Positions 17,642 to 27,099 of a stretch of 64,000 bases of DNA are shown here, piece by piece. The notes beneath the pieces were generated by a model. It ran no database searches. It worked only from the letters and a program-made list of their open reading frames with translations, and was not told where the DNA came from. How positions within the stretch are numbered: position 1 is the stretch's first letter; the number at the start of each line of letters is the position of its first letter. Source of the DNA: VXNE01 sp965116625. Its GTDB lineage: Bacteria > Pseudomonadota > Gammaproteobacteria > Pseudomonadales > Azotimanducaceae. Where the stretch lies: positions 868,001-932,000 of the forward strand of contig OZ220717.1 in the NCBI GenBank assembly GCA_965116625.1. The letters are read 5' to 3'. A program made the translations under genes and the position numbers.

Positions 17642-18712
17642 ATGCAATTCGGTGTGTCCTGCGGCCGCGTCTCGCGTGTCGAATTCGCCACCGAGGCGGA
17701 AGAACTCGGTTTCGACTTCTGCTGGGTCGGCGACTCGCCGATGCTGGCGTCCAACCCCTGGGCGGCGCTCGCACTGATATCGCAGCGCACCCGGCGCATG
17801 CGCATCGGGACGGGGGTTGCGATCCCTGGCCTGCGCAGTGCGCCGGACATGGCCAACGGCATCGCCACCATCAATCAGCTCGCGCCGGGACGCGTCTTTC
17901 TCGGCATCGGCACGGGGAACACGGCGATGCGGACTCTCGGCCGTCCGCCCATGCGGGTGAAACCCTTTGCCGACTACATTCGACTGGTTCGGGCACTGCT
18001 GCACGGAGAGGAGGTCGAATACGCGGAAGACGGTGATGCGCATCCGATCCGTTTCCAGCGGCCGGGGCATGGCAACTACGATCTGAGCGGTCCCGTTCCG
18101 ATTCATGTCGGAGGCTTCGGTCCACGGGCCCAGGCGATTGCGGGCGAGTTGGGAGATGGCCTGATCACGGGGATTCCGCGGGGCGGCACCATCGCCGAGG
18201 CGCTCGCCAACGTTCGCCGCGGCGCGGAACGCGCCGGCCGCGATCTGCGCGATCTGGACAGCTTCGTTACCACCGCGCTGGTCAACCTGATCGTGCTCGA
18301 ACCCGGCGAGGCGCTCGACTCCGAGCGCGTGGTGCAACAGCTCGGCCCATCCATCATGGCGAACGTGCACTACCTTGTTGATGCCGCTCGGGATGTCGGC
18401 ATGGAGCCACCCGACTACATCCGGCCGATCTGGGACGACTACCTGGCGTTCCACGAGTCGCGAGACGCGAAACACCGGCACCAGTTGCTCCACCAGAGCC
18501 ACTACAGCTACATCGACGAGGACGAGGCACGGTTCATCACGCCGGAACTGGTGAGAGCCTTCGGCATCGTGGGCGAGCCCGATCAGATCATCGAGCAACT
18601 CGACGCGCTGGAAGCCCAGGGGCTTGACGGCATCGTGTTCATCCCGCCGGGCGGGAACGCGCGTGGTGCGTACAGGGACTTCTCACGGGACGTGATCGCG
18701 AGGATGCGATAG
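17642..18712 (+). CDS. LLM-class (luciferase-like) flavin/F420-dependent oxidoreductase
   Basis: TIM-barrel protein of the luciferase-like superfamily: MQFGVSCGR start, EELGFDFCWVGDS, RIGTGVAIPG, RVFLGIGTGNTAMRTLG and GPVPIHVGGFGPRAQ. These features suit members that use reduced flavin or coenzyme F420, but the cofactor cannot be told from sequence alone. AAGGAGAAGC before ATG 17642 decides the start; 356 residues. Substrate is unknown. It is one of four LLM genes in the window (also 22297, 28454, 47697). Confidence 0.82.
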   Translation: MQFGVSCGRVSRVEFATEAEELGFDFCWVGDSPMLASNPWAALALISQRTRRMRIGTGVAIPGLRSAPDMANGIATINQLAPGRVFLGIGTGNTAMRTLGRPPMRVKPFADYIRLVRALLHGEEVEYAEDGDAHPIRFQRPGHGNYDLSGPVPIHVGGFGPRAQAIAGELGDGLITGIPRGGTIAEALANVRRGAERAGRDLRDLDSFVTTALVNLIVLEPGEALDSERVVQQLGPSIMANVHYLVDAARDVGMEPPDYIRPIWDDYLAFHESRDAKHRHQLLHQSHYSYIDEDEARFITPELVRAFGIVGEPDQIIEQLDALEAQGLDGIVFIPPGGNARGAYRDFSRDVIARMR

Positions 18713-18867
18713 GTGAGATTGTTGTCCCGCCGGTTGAATGGCAGTCGGAGGATACCTGGAGGGTGAGGCGAGCTGTAATGGTTGCAGTAATCGGCAGCGT
18801 CGTTCCCCTATAGGGGTCCAAGATTGGACGACGCCGGAATCGGGGGGCCGTCGCCATACAAAAGGAA

Positions 18868-18885
18868 ACGCCCCTTTCGGGGCGT
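18868..18885 (-). terminator. Rho-independent-like terminator on the minus strand
   Basis: Perfect 7-bp stem ACGCCCC/GGGGCGT with a GAAA-type tetraloop, followed on the minus strand by TTTCCTTTTG. It would end minus-strand transcription after waaA that reads through the NYN pseudogene. Confidence 0.5.
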
Positions 18886-18928
18886 CAGGCCGACGATGCT
18901 ATCGCCAGCGGGGTGAAGGGAATAATCC

Positions 18929-19638
18929 TTGCTGCAGCGGGAGTTGTCAACAACGGTTCGTGTCGGTTCGGAGGATAGTGGCAGCGGGGGCAACTTGCAG
19001 GGCGAAGAAGGCGGACGGGGCCGTCGGCAGCGAGTGGTGGTGTACGTTGACGGGTTCAACCTGTATTACGGGCTAAGGTCGAAAGGCTGGCGCCGGTTCT
19101 ACTGGCTTGACGTAAGAGCGCTTGGGGAGAACCTGTTGCGCCCTGGGCAGAGGTTGGCGGTGTTAGGTACTTCACTGCGCGTATCGCGGGGAGTGACCGT
19201 GGGAGGCAGCGGCGACAGGGGGCATTCCTTGAAGCGCTCGAAACTCTTGCGGATGTGGAGATCCACTACGGCCACTATTTGGCGAAACCTCGCGAGTGCC
19301 GCGCCTGCGGTGCTCGGTGGACGGTCTACGAAGAAAAGATGACGGATGTGAACATCGCCGTGCAACTGCTTGGCGATGCTCAGGACGACATGTTCGACAC
19401 GGCGATCTTGGTGTCCGCCGACGGCGACCTTGCCGGTCCGGTGGAGGCTGTTCTGGCCCGTTACGATAGCAAGCGAGTGGTCGTGGTATTCCCGCCGGGG
19501 AGGAGATCTGACAGGTTGCGACAGGCTGCGACGGCGGGTTTCACCTTGGGAAGGAAAATCCTGAAGGACAGCCAGTTGCCGTCTAGGATTGAAAAGCCTG
19601 GCGGGTTCATTCTGGAGTGTCCTCAGCGCTGGCGTTGA
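18929..19638 (+). pseudogene. NYN-domain (LabA/DUF88-like) nuclease, frameshifted
   Basis: Frame one (to 19342) carries the NYN start RVVVYVDGFNLYYGL and WLDVRALGENLLRPGQRL. Frame two (from about 19158) carries VRYFTARIAG, FLEALETLADVEIHYGHYL, CRACGARW, EEKMTDVNIAVQLL and DTAILVSADGDLAGPVEAV. Together they form one PIN-like nuclease with its aspartates (VDGFN, MTDVN, SADGD) in two frames. One base appears lost near 19158-19162; adding a G in GTGTT would rejoin LAV and VRYF. The natural start is probably a GTG at 19034-19039. It is a decaying gene or a sequencing error. NYN proteins act in RNA processing, but the target here is unknown. Confidence 0.8.
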
Positions 19639-19714
19639 GGAGCGACGCGCGGCGTTCAGGAGACGGCGGGTTCAAATGCGCCCGAGGGCGCGAACAACTT
19701 TTGTGGCGCAGACT

Positions 19715-20974
19715 TCAAGGGATGATCTCCTCGAGCCGCGCGAGCAGTTTCTCGCTCGCACCGCGGTTTCGATCGATGACTTCCCGCGCTGCGCGACCCT
19801 GGGCTTCGCGAAGCTCGGGGTGGGCGAGCAACTCCGCAACCGAGCCGGCAAGGCTCTTGTCGTCGACCAGCCCCAGACAGCCGGCTTGCTCGAACTGCTC
19901 TGTGATCTCGGCGAAATTGAATCGGTAGCGCGCCATCAGCATCGGGATGCCGTGGACCGCGGCTTCGATGGGGTTGTGCCCGCCGACCGGCACCAGGCTG
20001 CCGCCGAGGAAGGCGACCTGCGCGGCTCCGTACCAGTAGAGCAGTTGGCCCATCACGTCGACGATCAGTACGTTCGGCTCCTGCCCGGCTGACAGGCTGT
20101 CCGACAGGCGGGCCGTCGAGAGACCCGCCCGCGTGCACAGGGCGGTCACGTCGTCGGCGCGCCGGGGATGGCGGGGAACGAGCACCAGCAGGAGATTGGG
20201 AAACCGGCGGCGCAGTCCCGCATGCGCCGAGAGTACGACCTCCTCTTCGCCGGGATGAGTGCTGCCAGCTATCCAGGCGGGCCGGTCCTGTGTCCACTCG
20301 CGGCGCAGTCGTGCGACCTCGCTGTCGAGATTGGACGGGAGGTCGAGATCGAACTTGATGCTGCCAGTCACTTCGAGGCGGGATTCATCCGCACCGAGCG
20401 CTTCGAACCGCCGCGCCGTTTCCGGGTACTGGCAGAAAAAGTGGTCAACGTCGGCCAGCATGGTCCGCGTCAGGCTCGGTACGAGGCCATAGCGGCGCGC
20501 CGACCTTTCCGACAGGCGGGCATTGACGAGGCAAGTGAGCCCACCCCTCGCCTTGGTACTGCGAAGGATGTTCGGCCACAGTTCGGTTTCCATGAGGACG
20601 AGCGCCCGTGGCTCGACGCGGCGCAGGAACCGGGTCACGGCCCACGGAAAGTCGTAGGGCGCGTAGCAGTGGTCGACGATGTCGCCAAGCCGTTCGAACA
20701 CCTGTTCGCTGCCGGTGGGCGTCGTGGTGGTAACCAGGAACCGCCTCTGGGGCATCCGGGCCTTGAGCGCGCGTATCGTCGGTGCCGCTCCGATCGCCTC
20801 TCCCGCCGAGACCGTGTGAAACCAGATGACGTCCCGGCCTGCGTTTTCGGGGACGTGCCCCCAGCGTTCGCCACGTCGCTCGGCGTAGGCGGGCTCGCTC
20901 CTGGCGCGGACGAAAAGACGCAGCCAGACGATGGGCAAGGCGAGCAGCAGAAGCAGGTTGTAGACAACGCGCAT
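19715..20974 (-). CDS. waaA: Kdo transferase WaaA (3-deoxy-D-manno-octulosonic acid transferase)
   Basis: Glycosyltransferase adding Kdo to lipid IVA in LPS core synthesis. The N-terminal anchor (VYNLLLLLALPIVWLRLF) is followed by WFHTVSAGEAIGA, LVTTTTPTGSEQ, METELWPN and KARGGLTCLVNARLS. The C-terminal lobe has GSTHPGEEE, LVPRHPRR and AFLGGSLVPVGGHNPIEAA. Length 419 fits the family. Presence shows an LPS-bearing Gram-negative organism. Confidence 0.96.
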   Translation of the reverse strand: MRVVYNLLLLLALPIVWLRLFVRARSEPAYAERRGERWGHVPENAGRDVIWFHTVSAGEAIGAAPTIRALKARMPQRRFLVTTTTPTGSEQVFERLGDIVDHCYAPYDFPWAVTRFLRRVEPRALVLMETELWPNILRSTKARGGLTCLVNARLSERSARRYGLVPSLTRTMLADVDHFFCQYPETARRFEALGADESRLEVTGSIKFDLDLPSNLDSEVARLRREWTQDRPAWIAGSTHPGEEEVVLSAHAGLRRRFPNLLLVLVPRHPRRADDVTALCTRAGLSTARLSDSLSAGQEPNVLIVDVMGQLLYWYGAAQVAFLGGSLVPVGGHNPIEAAVHGIPMLMARYRFNFAEITEQFEQAGCLGLVDDKSLAGSVAELLAHPELREAQGRAAREVIDRNRGASEKLLARLEEIIP

Positions 20975-21011
20975 CGTTTATTCCCGCAACGAACGCAAGG
21001 GGCCTCGTGCG

Positions 21012-22112
21012 CTAGAGTTCGTCGAGGTCGACCGCCTCTCCCCCTCGCCGGGACGACTCGAAGATGCCCATGATGATCTTGATGGTCTCGATGTTGTCCC
21101 GACCGCTGCTGTCGGGTTCCTTGGCCGTCCTGCAGCAGTCCGCGAAATGCAGGATCTCGTTGACGAAGTAGTCGGTGGTAGGCAGGTCGATGCCGCTCGT
21201 ATCCAGGGGCTCAAAAGTCGGACCCGTCCACGCATCCCCCTGGCGTTCTCTGCGTGGGCGCTCGTCCTTGAAGGCCACCATGAGCTTGCCGAAGTGCCGG
21301 GTGGGGCTCGCCTCGCTTTCCTCCCTCGTCGGCGTCGTCGAGTGCAACGTTCCCTTGCTGCCGATCAGCATGTAGCCCCTCCCCTCCGGAGCCAGCGAGC
21401 CGCCCACGGCGAACACGTCGCCGATTGCGCCGCTCTCGAACTCCAGGGTCGCGGAGACCAGGTCCTCAGCGCCGTTCTGCATGTGTGGCGCCAGCGACCT
21501 GCAGACCGCCGTTACCCGCTTCACGTTGCCGACGTAGAAGCGCAGCAGGTCGAGGTGATGCACGCTGGTGACCAGCAGCGTGCCGCCGCCCCGCGCGCGG
21601 TCGTCCATCCAGTGGCCGAGTCGAGGACGCCCGTTTCCGCCGCCCATCAGGTGGGTGCGCACCGCCTGGATGTCGCCCAGTTTGCCGTCTTCAATGAGGC
21701 GTTTGGCCGCGCGGGCTTCGGGTGAATAGCGCAGGTGCTGGGCGATCATGAGGTGTACGCCCGCCTCGTCGGCAGCGGCATTCATCTCCCGGCAGCCCTG
21801 TAGCGTGTGCGCCATGGCCTTCTCGACGATCACGTGCTTGCCGGCTCTCGCGGCGGCGACGGTCAGCGGCGCGTGCGTGTCGTGGGTGGTGCAGATGTCC
21901 ACCGCTTCGATGTCGGCCTCGCGCAGCATGTCGTCGACACTCAGGTAAACGCCGTCGACTCCTGCGCGCGCCGCGTAGTCCCGGGCCGCGTCTTCGACGA
22001 TGTCGCATACCGCCATGAGCCGCACGCGGTCGCGATGCTCCCGGAAAGCGGTCAGGTGTCGATTGGCGATGCCGCCGGAGCCGATCAGGCCGATCTTCAG
22101 TGGTTCGGACAT
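21012..22112 (-). CDS. Gfo/Idh/MocA-family oxidoreductase
   Basis: NAD(P)-dependent dehydrogenase of sugars, inositols or related polyols. The Rossmann motif is GLIGSGGIANRH at the N terminus; the catalytic-region signatures are DICTTHDTHAPL and HVIVEKAMAHT, in place of the common EKP. The C-terminal half includes HHLDLLRFYVGNVKRV. I start at ATG 22112 (366 residues) since upstream residues are unrelated. It is clearly paralogous to the gene at 36646-37734, including the shared ending FVNE-LHF-CCRT-EP-SGRDNIE. Substrate unknown. Divergent from the LLM gene at 22297. Confidence 0.9.
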   Translation of the reverse strand: MSEPLKIGLIGSGGIANRHLTAFREHRDRVRLMAVCDIVEDAARDYAARAGVDGVYLSVDDMLREADIEAVDICTTHDTHAPLTVAAARAGKHVIVEKAMAHTLQGCREMNAAADEAGVHLMIAQHLRYSPEARAAKRLIEDGKLGDIQAVRTHLMGGGNGRPRLGHWMDDRARGGGTLLVTSVHHLDLLRFYVGNVKRVTAVCRSLAPHMQNGAEDLVSATLEFESGAIGDVFAVGGSLAPEGRGYMLIGSKGTLHSTTPTREESEASPTRHFGKLMVAFKDERPRRERQGDAWTGPTFEPLDTSGIDLPTTDYFVNEILHFADCCRTAKEPDSSGRDNIETIKIIMGIFESSRRGGEAVDLDEL

Positions 22113-22296
22113 GTCGCGCCGTCTCCCCGCGTGGCGTCTACGGTCAGGAAGAATAAACGATTGGGACGCGGACACTGACGGTGGACAGCGGTTGGGAGTT
22201 CCGCGTGATGGACGTGCCGCGTTTGTCCGCGAATGACGCCCTATGCTAAAAAGGAACGGCAAGTCTGCGGGGGGAAACCCCCGAACTCACTTTGGG

Positions 22297-23436
22297 ATGG
22301 GGAGAATTGTCATAGACATTGGGTACTTTACTACCTGGCCGGCAAAGCACGGCGAATCCGAAGCGGAATGCTTCGCCAACAACTTCAACGACTGCAGGAC
22401 CGTGGACGAGATGGGGTGGGACGTGGTGTGGACCGCGTCGACTCCGCTGGCGGGCGTGAACCCCGAGCCGTTCGTGCTGTCTTCCGCGATCGCCGGAATG
22501 ACCAGGCAGATCAAGATCGGGACGGCTGTCCACCTTCTGCATAACCTGAAGTTGCCCGGTGAGAAATATCTCACGGACGTCCAGGCAGGCGGTCAAACCA
22601 TCGTCCGGAGGGGGATCGTGGCCGAAAGGCGCAGTTACTCCTTCGATCAGCTCTTGCCGCCGGATCCGATCATCATCGCGCAGGAAGTCGCGATGGTTGA
22701 CCACATCAGCAATGGCCGTTTCATCTACGGCGTCGGGGGAGACACGGCGGGCGACGAGATACGCCGGAGGCATTTCCTCGAGTTCCTGGAGGTCCTGAAG
22801 AGCATCTGGACGGACGAAGGGGACTTCTCTGGATTCGAAGGGGAGTTCTATAACTATCCGGCGCCGCCGGCTGGCATGAAGATCAGCCCCAAGCCAGTCC
22901 AGAAGCCCCATCCTCCGATTCTGCTGGCTGTCGACAGCCAGCAGGGCTTCGTTCCCATGGGAGAGATGGGCTACCGGGTCGGAATCAGGGGCAACATCGA
23001 CGCGCAACGCGGTACCAAGTACGGGAAAGAAGGGGACTCCGTCCTGAAGCAGGATGTCGACAAGTACCGGCAGGCCTATATAGACGCTGGGCACACGGGC
23101 AATCCGGGTGTGGCGATCCGCATCCCCACGCACGTGGCCGCGACCCAGAAGGAGGCCAACCGCTTCAAGGAGGCCCTGGCGGAGGAGCGCGCACAAAGGG
23201 CAGCGGCGATGGGGCGACCCAGTCCCGCCGCAGGTCGTCTTGACGGCCGTTCGGCGAACTCGACGGAACTGTTCGGGACGCCGGAAGAGGTTGTGGATCG
23301 GATTCAGGAGCTGCAGGAACTCTTTGGCGTAGACGAACTGTTGTGCGAACTGCACCTGGGGAACTCCGTCACGCGCGAGAGCATGCAGAAAGTCATGCGG
23401 GTCATGACCGACAAGGTGCTCCCGAAGGTCAAGTAA
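22297..23436 (+). CDS. LLM-class flavin/F420-dependent oxidoreductase
   Basis: Luciferase-like TIM barrel, starting VIDIGYFTTWPAK with DEMGWDVVWTAS, KIGTAVHLL, EVAMVDHISNGRFIYGVGGDT, and a C-terminal GTPEEVVDRIQELQELFGVDELL. ATG 22297 (379 residues) places the family start at the N terminus; ATG 22243 in the same frame is possible. It lies divergent to a Gfo/Idh/MocA gene and upstream of a CoA-transferase, so the three may act in one catabolic route; this is inference. Confidence 0.82.
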   Translation: MGRIVIDIGYFTTWPAKHGESEAECFANNFNDCRTVDEMGWDVVWTASTPLAGVNPEPFVLSSAIAGMTRQIKIGTAVHLLHNLKLPGEKYLTDVQAGGQTIVRRGIVAERRSYSFDQLLPPDPIIIAQEVAMVDHISNGRFIYGVGGDTAGDEIRRRHFLEFLEVLKSIWTDEGDFSGFEGEFYNYPAPPAGMKISPKPVQKPHPPILLAVDSQQGFVPMGEMGYRVGIRGNIDAQRGTKYGKEGDSVLKQDVDKYRQAYIDAGHTGNPGVAIRIPTHVAATQKEANRFKEALAEERAQRAAAMGRPSPAAGRLDGRSANSTELFGTPEEVVDRIQELQELFGVDELLCELHLGNSVTRESMQKVMRVMTDKVLPKVK

Positions 23437-23572
23437 GGACGACCCTCCGACCCGGCGCCCCGCCAGGGCACTGACGGCACGCATCGACCAGTAGTCGAGG
23501 CACGACCCCGGTTCCGTACGGAAAGCCCGGGGGAGGATACTATGCGCGCCTACGGTGACCGCGAGGACGACA

Positions 23573-24751
23573 ATGGCCATCCTGCAGGACGTTCGCGTAC
23601 TGGACTACAGCCGCTACATCGCCGGGCCTTTCTGCGGCATGCTGCTGGCCGACCTCGGCGCTGACGTCATCCGGATCGAGAAGGTGGACGGCGGCGAAGA
23701 CCGCTACTACCAGACGGTCACCGAAGACGGCCAGGGCGCCACCTTCCTGGCGTTGAACCGGAACAAGCGCGGCATGACGCTGAACCCGCGCAAGCCGGAA
23801 GGCCAGGAGATCCAGCGAAAACTCGTCGCGACGGCGGACGTCGTCATCGCCAACGTGCCGCCGGAGACGCTCGCGTCCATGGGGCTCGACTACGCCACGC
23901 TCTCGGCCATCAAGCCGGACATCATCCTCACCACCAGCACGGCCTTCGGCTCCGGCGGTCCGTACGGCTCGCGGGTCGGCTTCGACGGCGTGGCGCAGGC
24001 GATGTCCGGAAACATGCACTTGACGGGCTACGAGGAGCCGTTGAAGAACCACCTGCCGTACGTCGACTACGCCACCGCATCCCTGAACGCGGTGGGGACC
24101 CTGGCGGCGATCGTTCACCGCATGCGAACCGGCGAGGGCCAGCACGTGCAAGCAAGCCTCTTAGGTTCGGCGCTCACCATCGCGAGCGGCGTGCTGATCG
24201 AGCAGGCGGTCCTCCAGAAGAACCGGGTCGGCACCGGCAACCGGGGCCAGACCGCAGCACCATCGGACCTGTTCCGCACCCGCGATGGCTGGGTGCTCGT
24301 TCAGATAGTGGGTGACCCGCTGTTCGAGCGCTGGGCGAACCTGATGGGCGAGACGCATTGGCTTGAGGATTCCCGGTACGCGACGGACGAGCTGCGAGGC
24401 GACAACGGTGCGGACATCAGTGAACGTACGGCGGCATGGGCGGCTGGCCGGACCACGGCACAGGCGATGGAGGAACTGGCAGCCGCACGGATTCCGTGCG
24501 GGGAGGTACTGACGCCAGCCGAAACACTCGTGAACGAACAGGTCGTCGACCAGGAGTTCTTGCAGCCCGTCGACTATCCGGGGCTTTCCCGGCCAGCTCC
24601 GTTGGCGCGCATGCCGCTGGACTTTTCGCGCGCCGATACCGGCATCCGGCAACGGGCACCAACGCTCGGTGAGCACACGGACGCAATACTGGCTGAACTG
24701 GGATACGATTCGGCGATGATCGAGGGTTTGCGCGCGCGCCGCGTGGTCTGA
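23573..24751 (+). CDS. CaiB/BaiF family III CoA-transferase
   Basis: Transfers CoA between acids. Family signatures are VLDYSRYIAGPFCGMLLADLGADVIRIEKVDGGE, the aspartate of the YVDYATA segment (about residue 165, the expected acyl-anhydride position), and the C-terminal PTLGEHTDAILAELGY. ATG 23573 follows GAGGAC; a GTG at 23555 is in frame. 392 residues is typical. Substrate pair is unknown. Confidence 0.9.
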   Translation: MAILQDVRVLDYSRYIAGPFCGMLLADLGADVIRIEKVDGGEDRYYQTVTEDGQGATFLALNRNKRGMTLNPRKPEGQEIQRKLVATADVVIANVPPETLASMGLDYATLSAIKPDIILTTSTAFGSGGPYGSRVGFDGVAQAMSGNMHLTGYEEPLKNHLPYVDYATASLNAVGTLAAIVHRMRTGEGQHVQASLLGSALTIASGVLIEQAVLQKNRVGTGNRGQTAAPSDLFRTRDGWVLVQIVGDPLFERWANLMGETHWLEDSRYATDELRGDNGADISERTAAWAAGRTTAQAMEELAAARIPCGEVLTPAETLVNEQVVDQEFLQPVDYPGLSRPAPLARMPLDFSRADTGIRQRAPTLGEHTDAILAELGYDSAMIEGLRARRVV

Positions 24752-24793
24752 CGGGGCGACGGAAAGAACGCGTATCGCCGTATAGGTACCTGC

Positions 24794-26398
24794 ATGAACC
24801 TCGCAAGAAAACCCCGCATCGTCCTGATCCTTGCCGCCGTGCTGGCGGTTGGCGCCGTCTCGTTTTATGCGCTGGCGCCGGCGGGGGAGCGGATCGACTA
24901 TCGGATGAGCACAGTGGAGGTGGGCGACATCGAAAGCGTCGTCCTCTCGGCCGGAACCCTGGCGGCGCTCAACACGGTGGTGGTGGGCTCCCAGCTTTCG
25001 GGACAGGTGGCGGAACTGCATGCGGACTTCAACGACACCGTGGACGCAGGCGACCTCATCGCCCGCATCGACCCGAGAACCTTCGAGGCCCGGGTGCAGC
25101 AGAACGAAGCGGATGTCGCCGTCGCCAGGGGCAACATCGCGAGCCGCAAGGCGGACCTGCAGCGCGCCGAGGCGACCCTGCGGCAGGCCGAGCGCGAACT
25201 CGAGCGCCGGCAGACGCTGCAGGAGCGCGGACACATTTCGGCGACGGAGCTGGACCGGGACACTACGACGGTCGAGACGTCGCAGGCGGCGGTCTCCGTG
25301 GCACAAGCCGCCATCGGCAACGCGATGGCGACGCTGGAACAGCGCGAGGCGTCGCTGGCGCAATCGAAACTGGAGCTTGAGCGGACCTACATACGATCGC
25401 CGGTCTCCGGCACCGTGATCAACCGGCAGGTGGAGCTCGGCCAGACGGTGGCGGCGAGTTTTTCCGCCCCGGAGCTCTTCGAGATCGGCCAGGACCTGCA
25501 CCGAATGAAGGTCGAGGCGAGCGTCGACGAAGCCGACATCGGTCGCATCCGCGAAGGCATGTCCTGCCGGTTCACCGTGGACGCCTATCCGGACCGCCGC
25601 TTCTTCGGGCGCATCCAGCAGATCCGCAAGGCGCCGAGCGTCGTACAGAACGTCGTGACGTACAAGGTGATCATCACCGCGGACAACAACGACCTGGCGC
25701 TGCTGCCCGGCATGACGGCAAGCGTGCAAATTGTACTGGGCAGCAAGAGCGATGTGGTCAAGGTCCCCAATGCCGCCTTGCGGTTCGCGCCGCGAGGGGT
25801 CGTCCGGGAAGCGCCGAGTCCAAGTGTCCAGGCTTCTGGCGCAGCCCGGTCGGCGTTCGGCGGAGGTGGCCGCGGCGGCGGTCCCGGCGGGGGCCGCGGC
25901 GAAGGTTTCGGGGGAGGAGGCCAGGGCCAGGGGTTTGGCGGTGGCGGTCGTGGTGAAGGCTTCGGTGGCGGCGGCCGAGGAGGCTTCGGGCGTGGCGGCG
26001 GCTATCTTGAAACGGTGCGCGAACAGCTCGAGCTGGCGCCGGAACAGGACGAGAAGCTGGAAGAGATGATGGAGGCGCAGCGCGACAGCATGCGCCGTGC
26101 TTTCCAGTCGGGCGGCGGCGATCGGGAAGCCATGCGCGCCCGCATGCAGTCGATGCGCGCCGCCATGGAGCGCGAAGTCCAGTCCATCCTGACGCCCGAA
26201 CAACGGGAAACGCTGCAAGCGGCGCAGGCCGAGACGGCGGGCCATCGCCGGGCATCGGTCTGGGTGCTCGGAGAGGACGGCGAACCGGAGGAGCGGCGCA
26301 TCCTTGCCGGTCTGAACGACGACGAGTCGACGGAGGTCGTCTCGGGGCTTGAGGAAGGCGAAGAAGTGATCGTGCGCGCGGTGCATCGGGAACACTGA
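24794..26398 (+). CDS. MacA-like efflux adaptor with Gly-rich linker and LTXXQ-like helical domain
   Basis: Periplasmic membrane-fusion protein for the MacB pair downstream. An N-terminal anchor (IVLILAAVLAVGAVSFYAL) is followed by the barrel-sandwich domain (GTLAALNTVVVGSQLSGQV), a long coiled-coil hairpin (about 85-190), the second lipoyl half (YIRSPVSGTVINRQVELGQTV) and the beta-barrel. The usual C-terminal domain is interrupted at about 345-475 by a Gly/Arg-rich stretch of GGGGRGEGF repeats and a charged helical segment with LELAPEQDEKL and ILTPEQRETL, like Spy/CpxP LTXXQ motifs. The membrane-proximal domain then resumes (SVWVLGEDGEPEERRILAGL). The stop overlaps the next start by 1 bp. 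Confidence 0.88.
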   Translation: MNLARKPRIVLILAAVLAVGAVSFYALAPAGERIDYRMSTVEVGDIESVVLSAGTLAALNTVVVGSQLSGQVAELHADFNDTVDAGDLIARIDPRTFEARVQQNEADVAVARGNIASRKADLQRAEATLRQAERELERRQTLQERGHISATELDRDTTTVETSQAAVSVAQAAIGNAMATLEQREASLAQSKLELERTYIRSPVSGTVINRQVELGQTVAASFSAPELFEIGQDLHRMKVEASVDEADIGRIREGMSCRFTVDAYPDRRFFGRIQQIRKAPSVVQNVVTYKVIITADNNDLALLPGMTASVQIVLGSKSDVVKVPNAALRFAPRGVVREAPSPSVQASGAARSAFGGGGRGGGPGGGRGEGFGGGGQGQGFGGGGRGEGFGGGGRGGFGRGGGYLETVREQLELAPEQDEKLEEMMEAQRDSMRRAFQSGGGDREAMRARMQSMRAAMEREVQSILTPEQRETLQAAQAETAGHRRASVWVLGEDGEPEERRILAGLNDDESTEVVSGLEEGEEVIVRAVHREH

Positions 26399-27099
26399 TG
26401 GCTTTCCTGCGCTGCCACGATGTCCACAAGGACTACCTGGTCGGCACGGAAACGGTGCGGGCACTGGACGGAGTGTCGGTGGCCATCGACCGCGGCGAAT
26501 TCGTCTCCGTGATGGGGCCGTCCGGCTCCGGCAAGTCGACATTCATGAACCTTGTAGGCTGCCTCGACAGGCCGAACAGCGGCAGCATCGAACTCGACGG
26601 CGAGCGCGTATCCGGCCTCACGAGCGATAGCCTCGCGAGCGTGCGCAACCGAAAGATCGGTTTCGTGTTCCAGCAGTTCAACCTGCTCGGGCGTACCAGC
26701 GCCCTGGACAATGTCGCCCTGCCGCTGCTCTACGCGGGCGTCGACCGGGGGGAGCGCACCGAGCGCGCCGACGAGGCGCTGGCGCGGGTCGGTCTCGCGG
26801 ACCGCGCACAGCACGTGCCGGCGCAGCTCTCGGGCGGCCAGCAGCAGCGGGTGGCGATCGCGCGGGCCCTCGTCAACTCTCCCGACATGTTGCTGGCCGA
26901 CGAGCCGACGGGTGCCCTCGACACCGCGACGGGCCAGGAAATCATGCGTCTTTTCCAGGCGCTGAACGAAGCGGGACTCACGGTGATCGTGGTCACCCAC
27001 GAAGCGGAGGTCGCGGACTACGCGCGCCGCATCCTGCGGTTTCGCGACGGCATGATCACCTCGGACACGTTGGACGAAGTGCGCGATGTCGCTGTTTGA
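26398..27099 (+). CDS. MacB-type ABC transporter ATPase
   Basis: ATPase of a MacB/LolD-type (type VII) ABC system. Walker A is GPSGSGKSTFMN, the Q-loop sits in FVFQQFNLL, the signature is LSGGQQQRVAIARAL, Walker B is LLADEPTGALD and the H-loop is VVTHEAE. It is 233 residues and separate from the permease, unlike E. coli MacB where they are fused. Overlaps at both ends show a tight three-gene operon. Confidence 0.95.
   Translation: MAFLRCHDVHKDYLVGTETVRALDGVSVAIDRGEFVSVMGPSGSGKSTFMNLVGCLDRPNSGSIELDGERVSGLTSDSLASVRNRKIGFVFQQFNLLGRTSALDNVALPLLYAGVDRGERTERADEALARVGLADRAQHVPAQLSGGQQQRVAIARALVNSPDMLLADEPTGALDTATGQEIMRLFQALNEAGLTVIVVTHEAEVADYARRILRFRDGMITSDTLDEVRDVAV

Noticed and set aside
21147..21725. 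Plus-strand frame opposite the first Gfo/Idh/MocA gene
   Set aside because: Shadow frame; the minus-strand gene has clear family motifs.
24161..26542. 793-residue open frame on the minus strand
   Set aside because: Antisense to the CoA-transferase and adaptor genes, an artefact of high GC; no conserved motifs.
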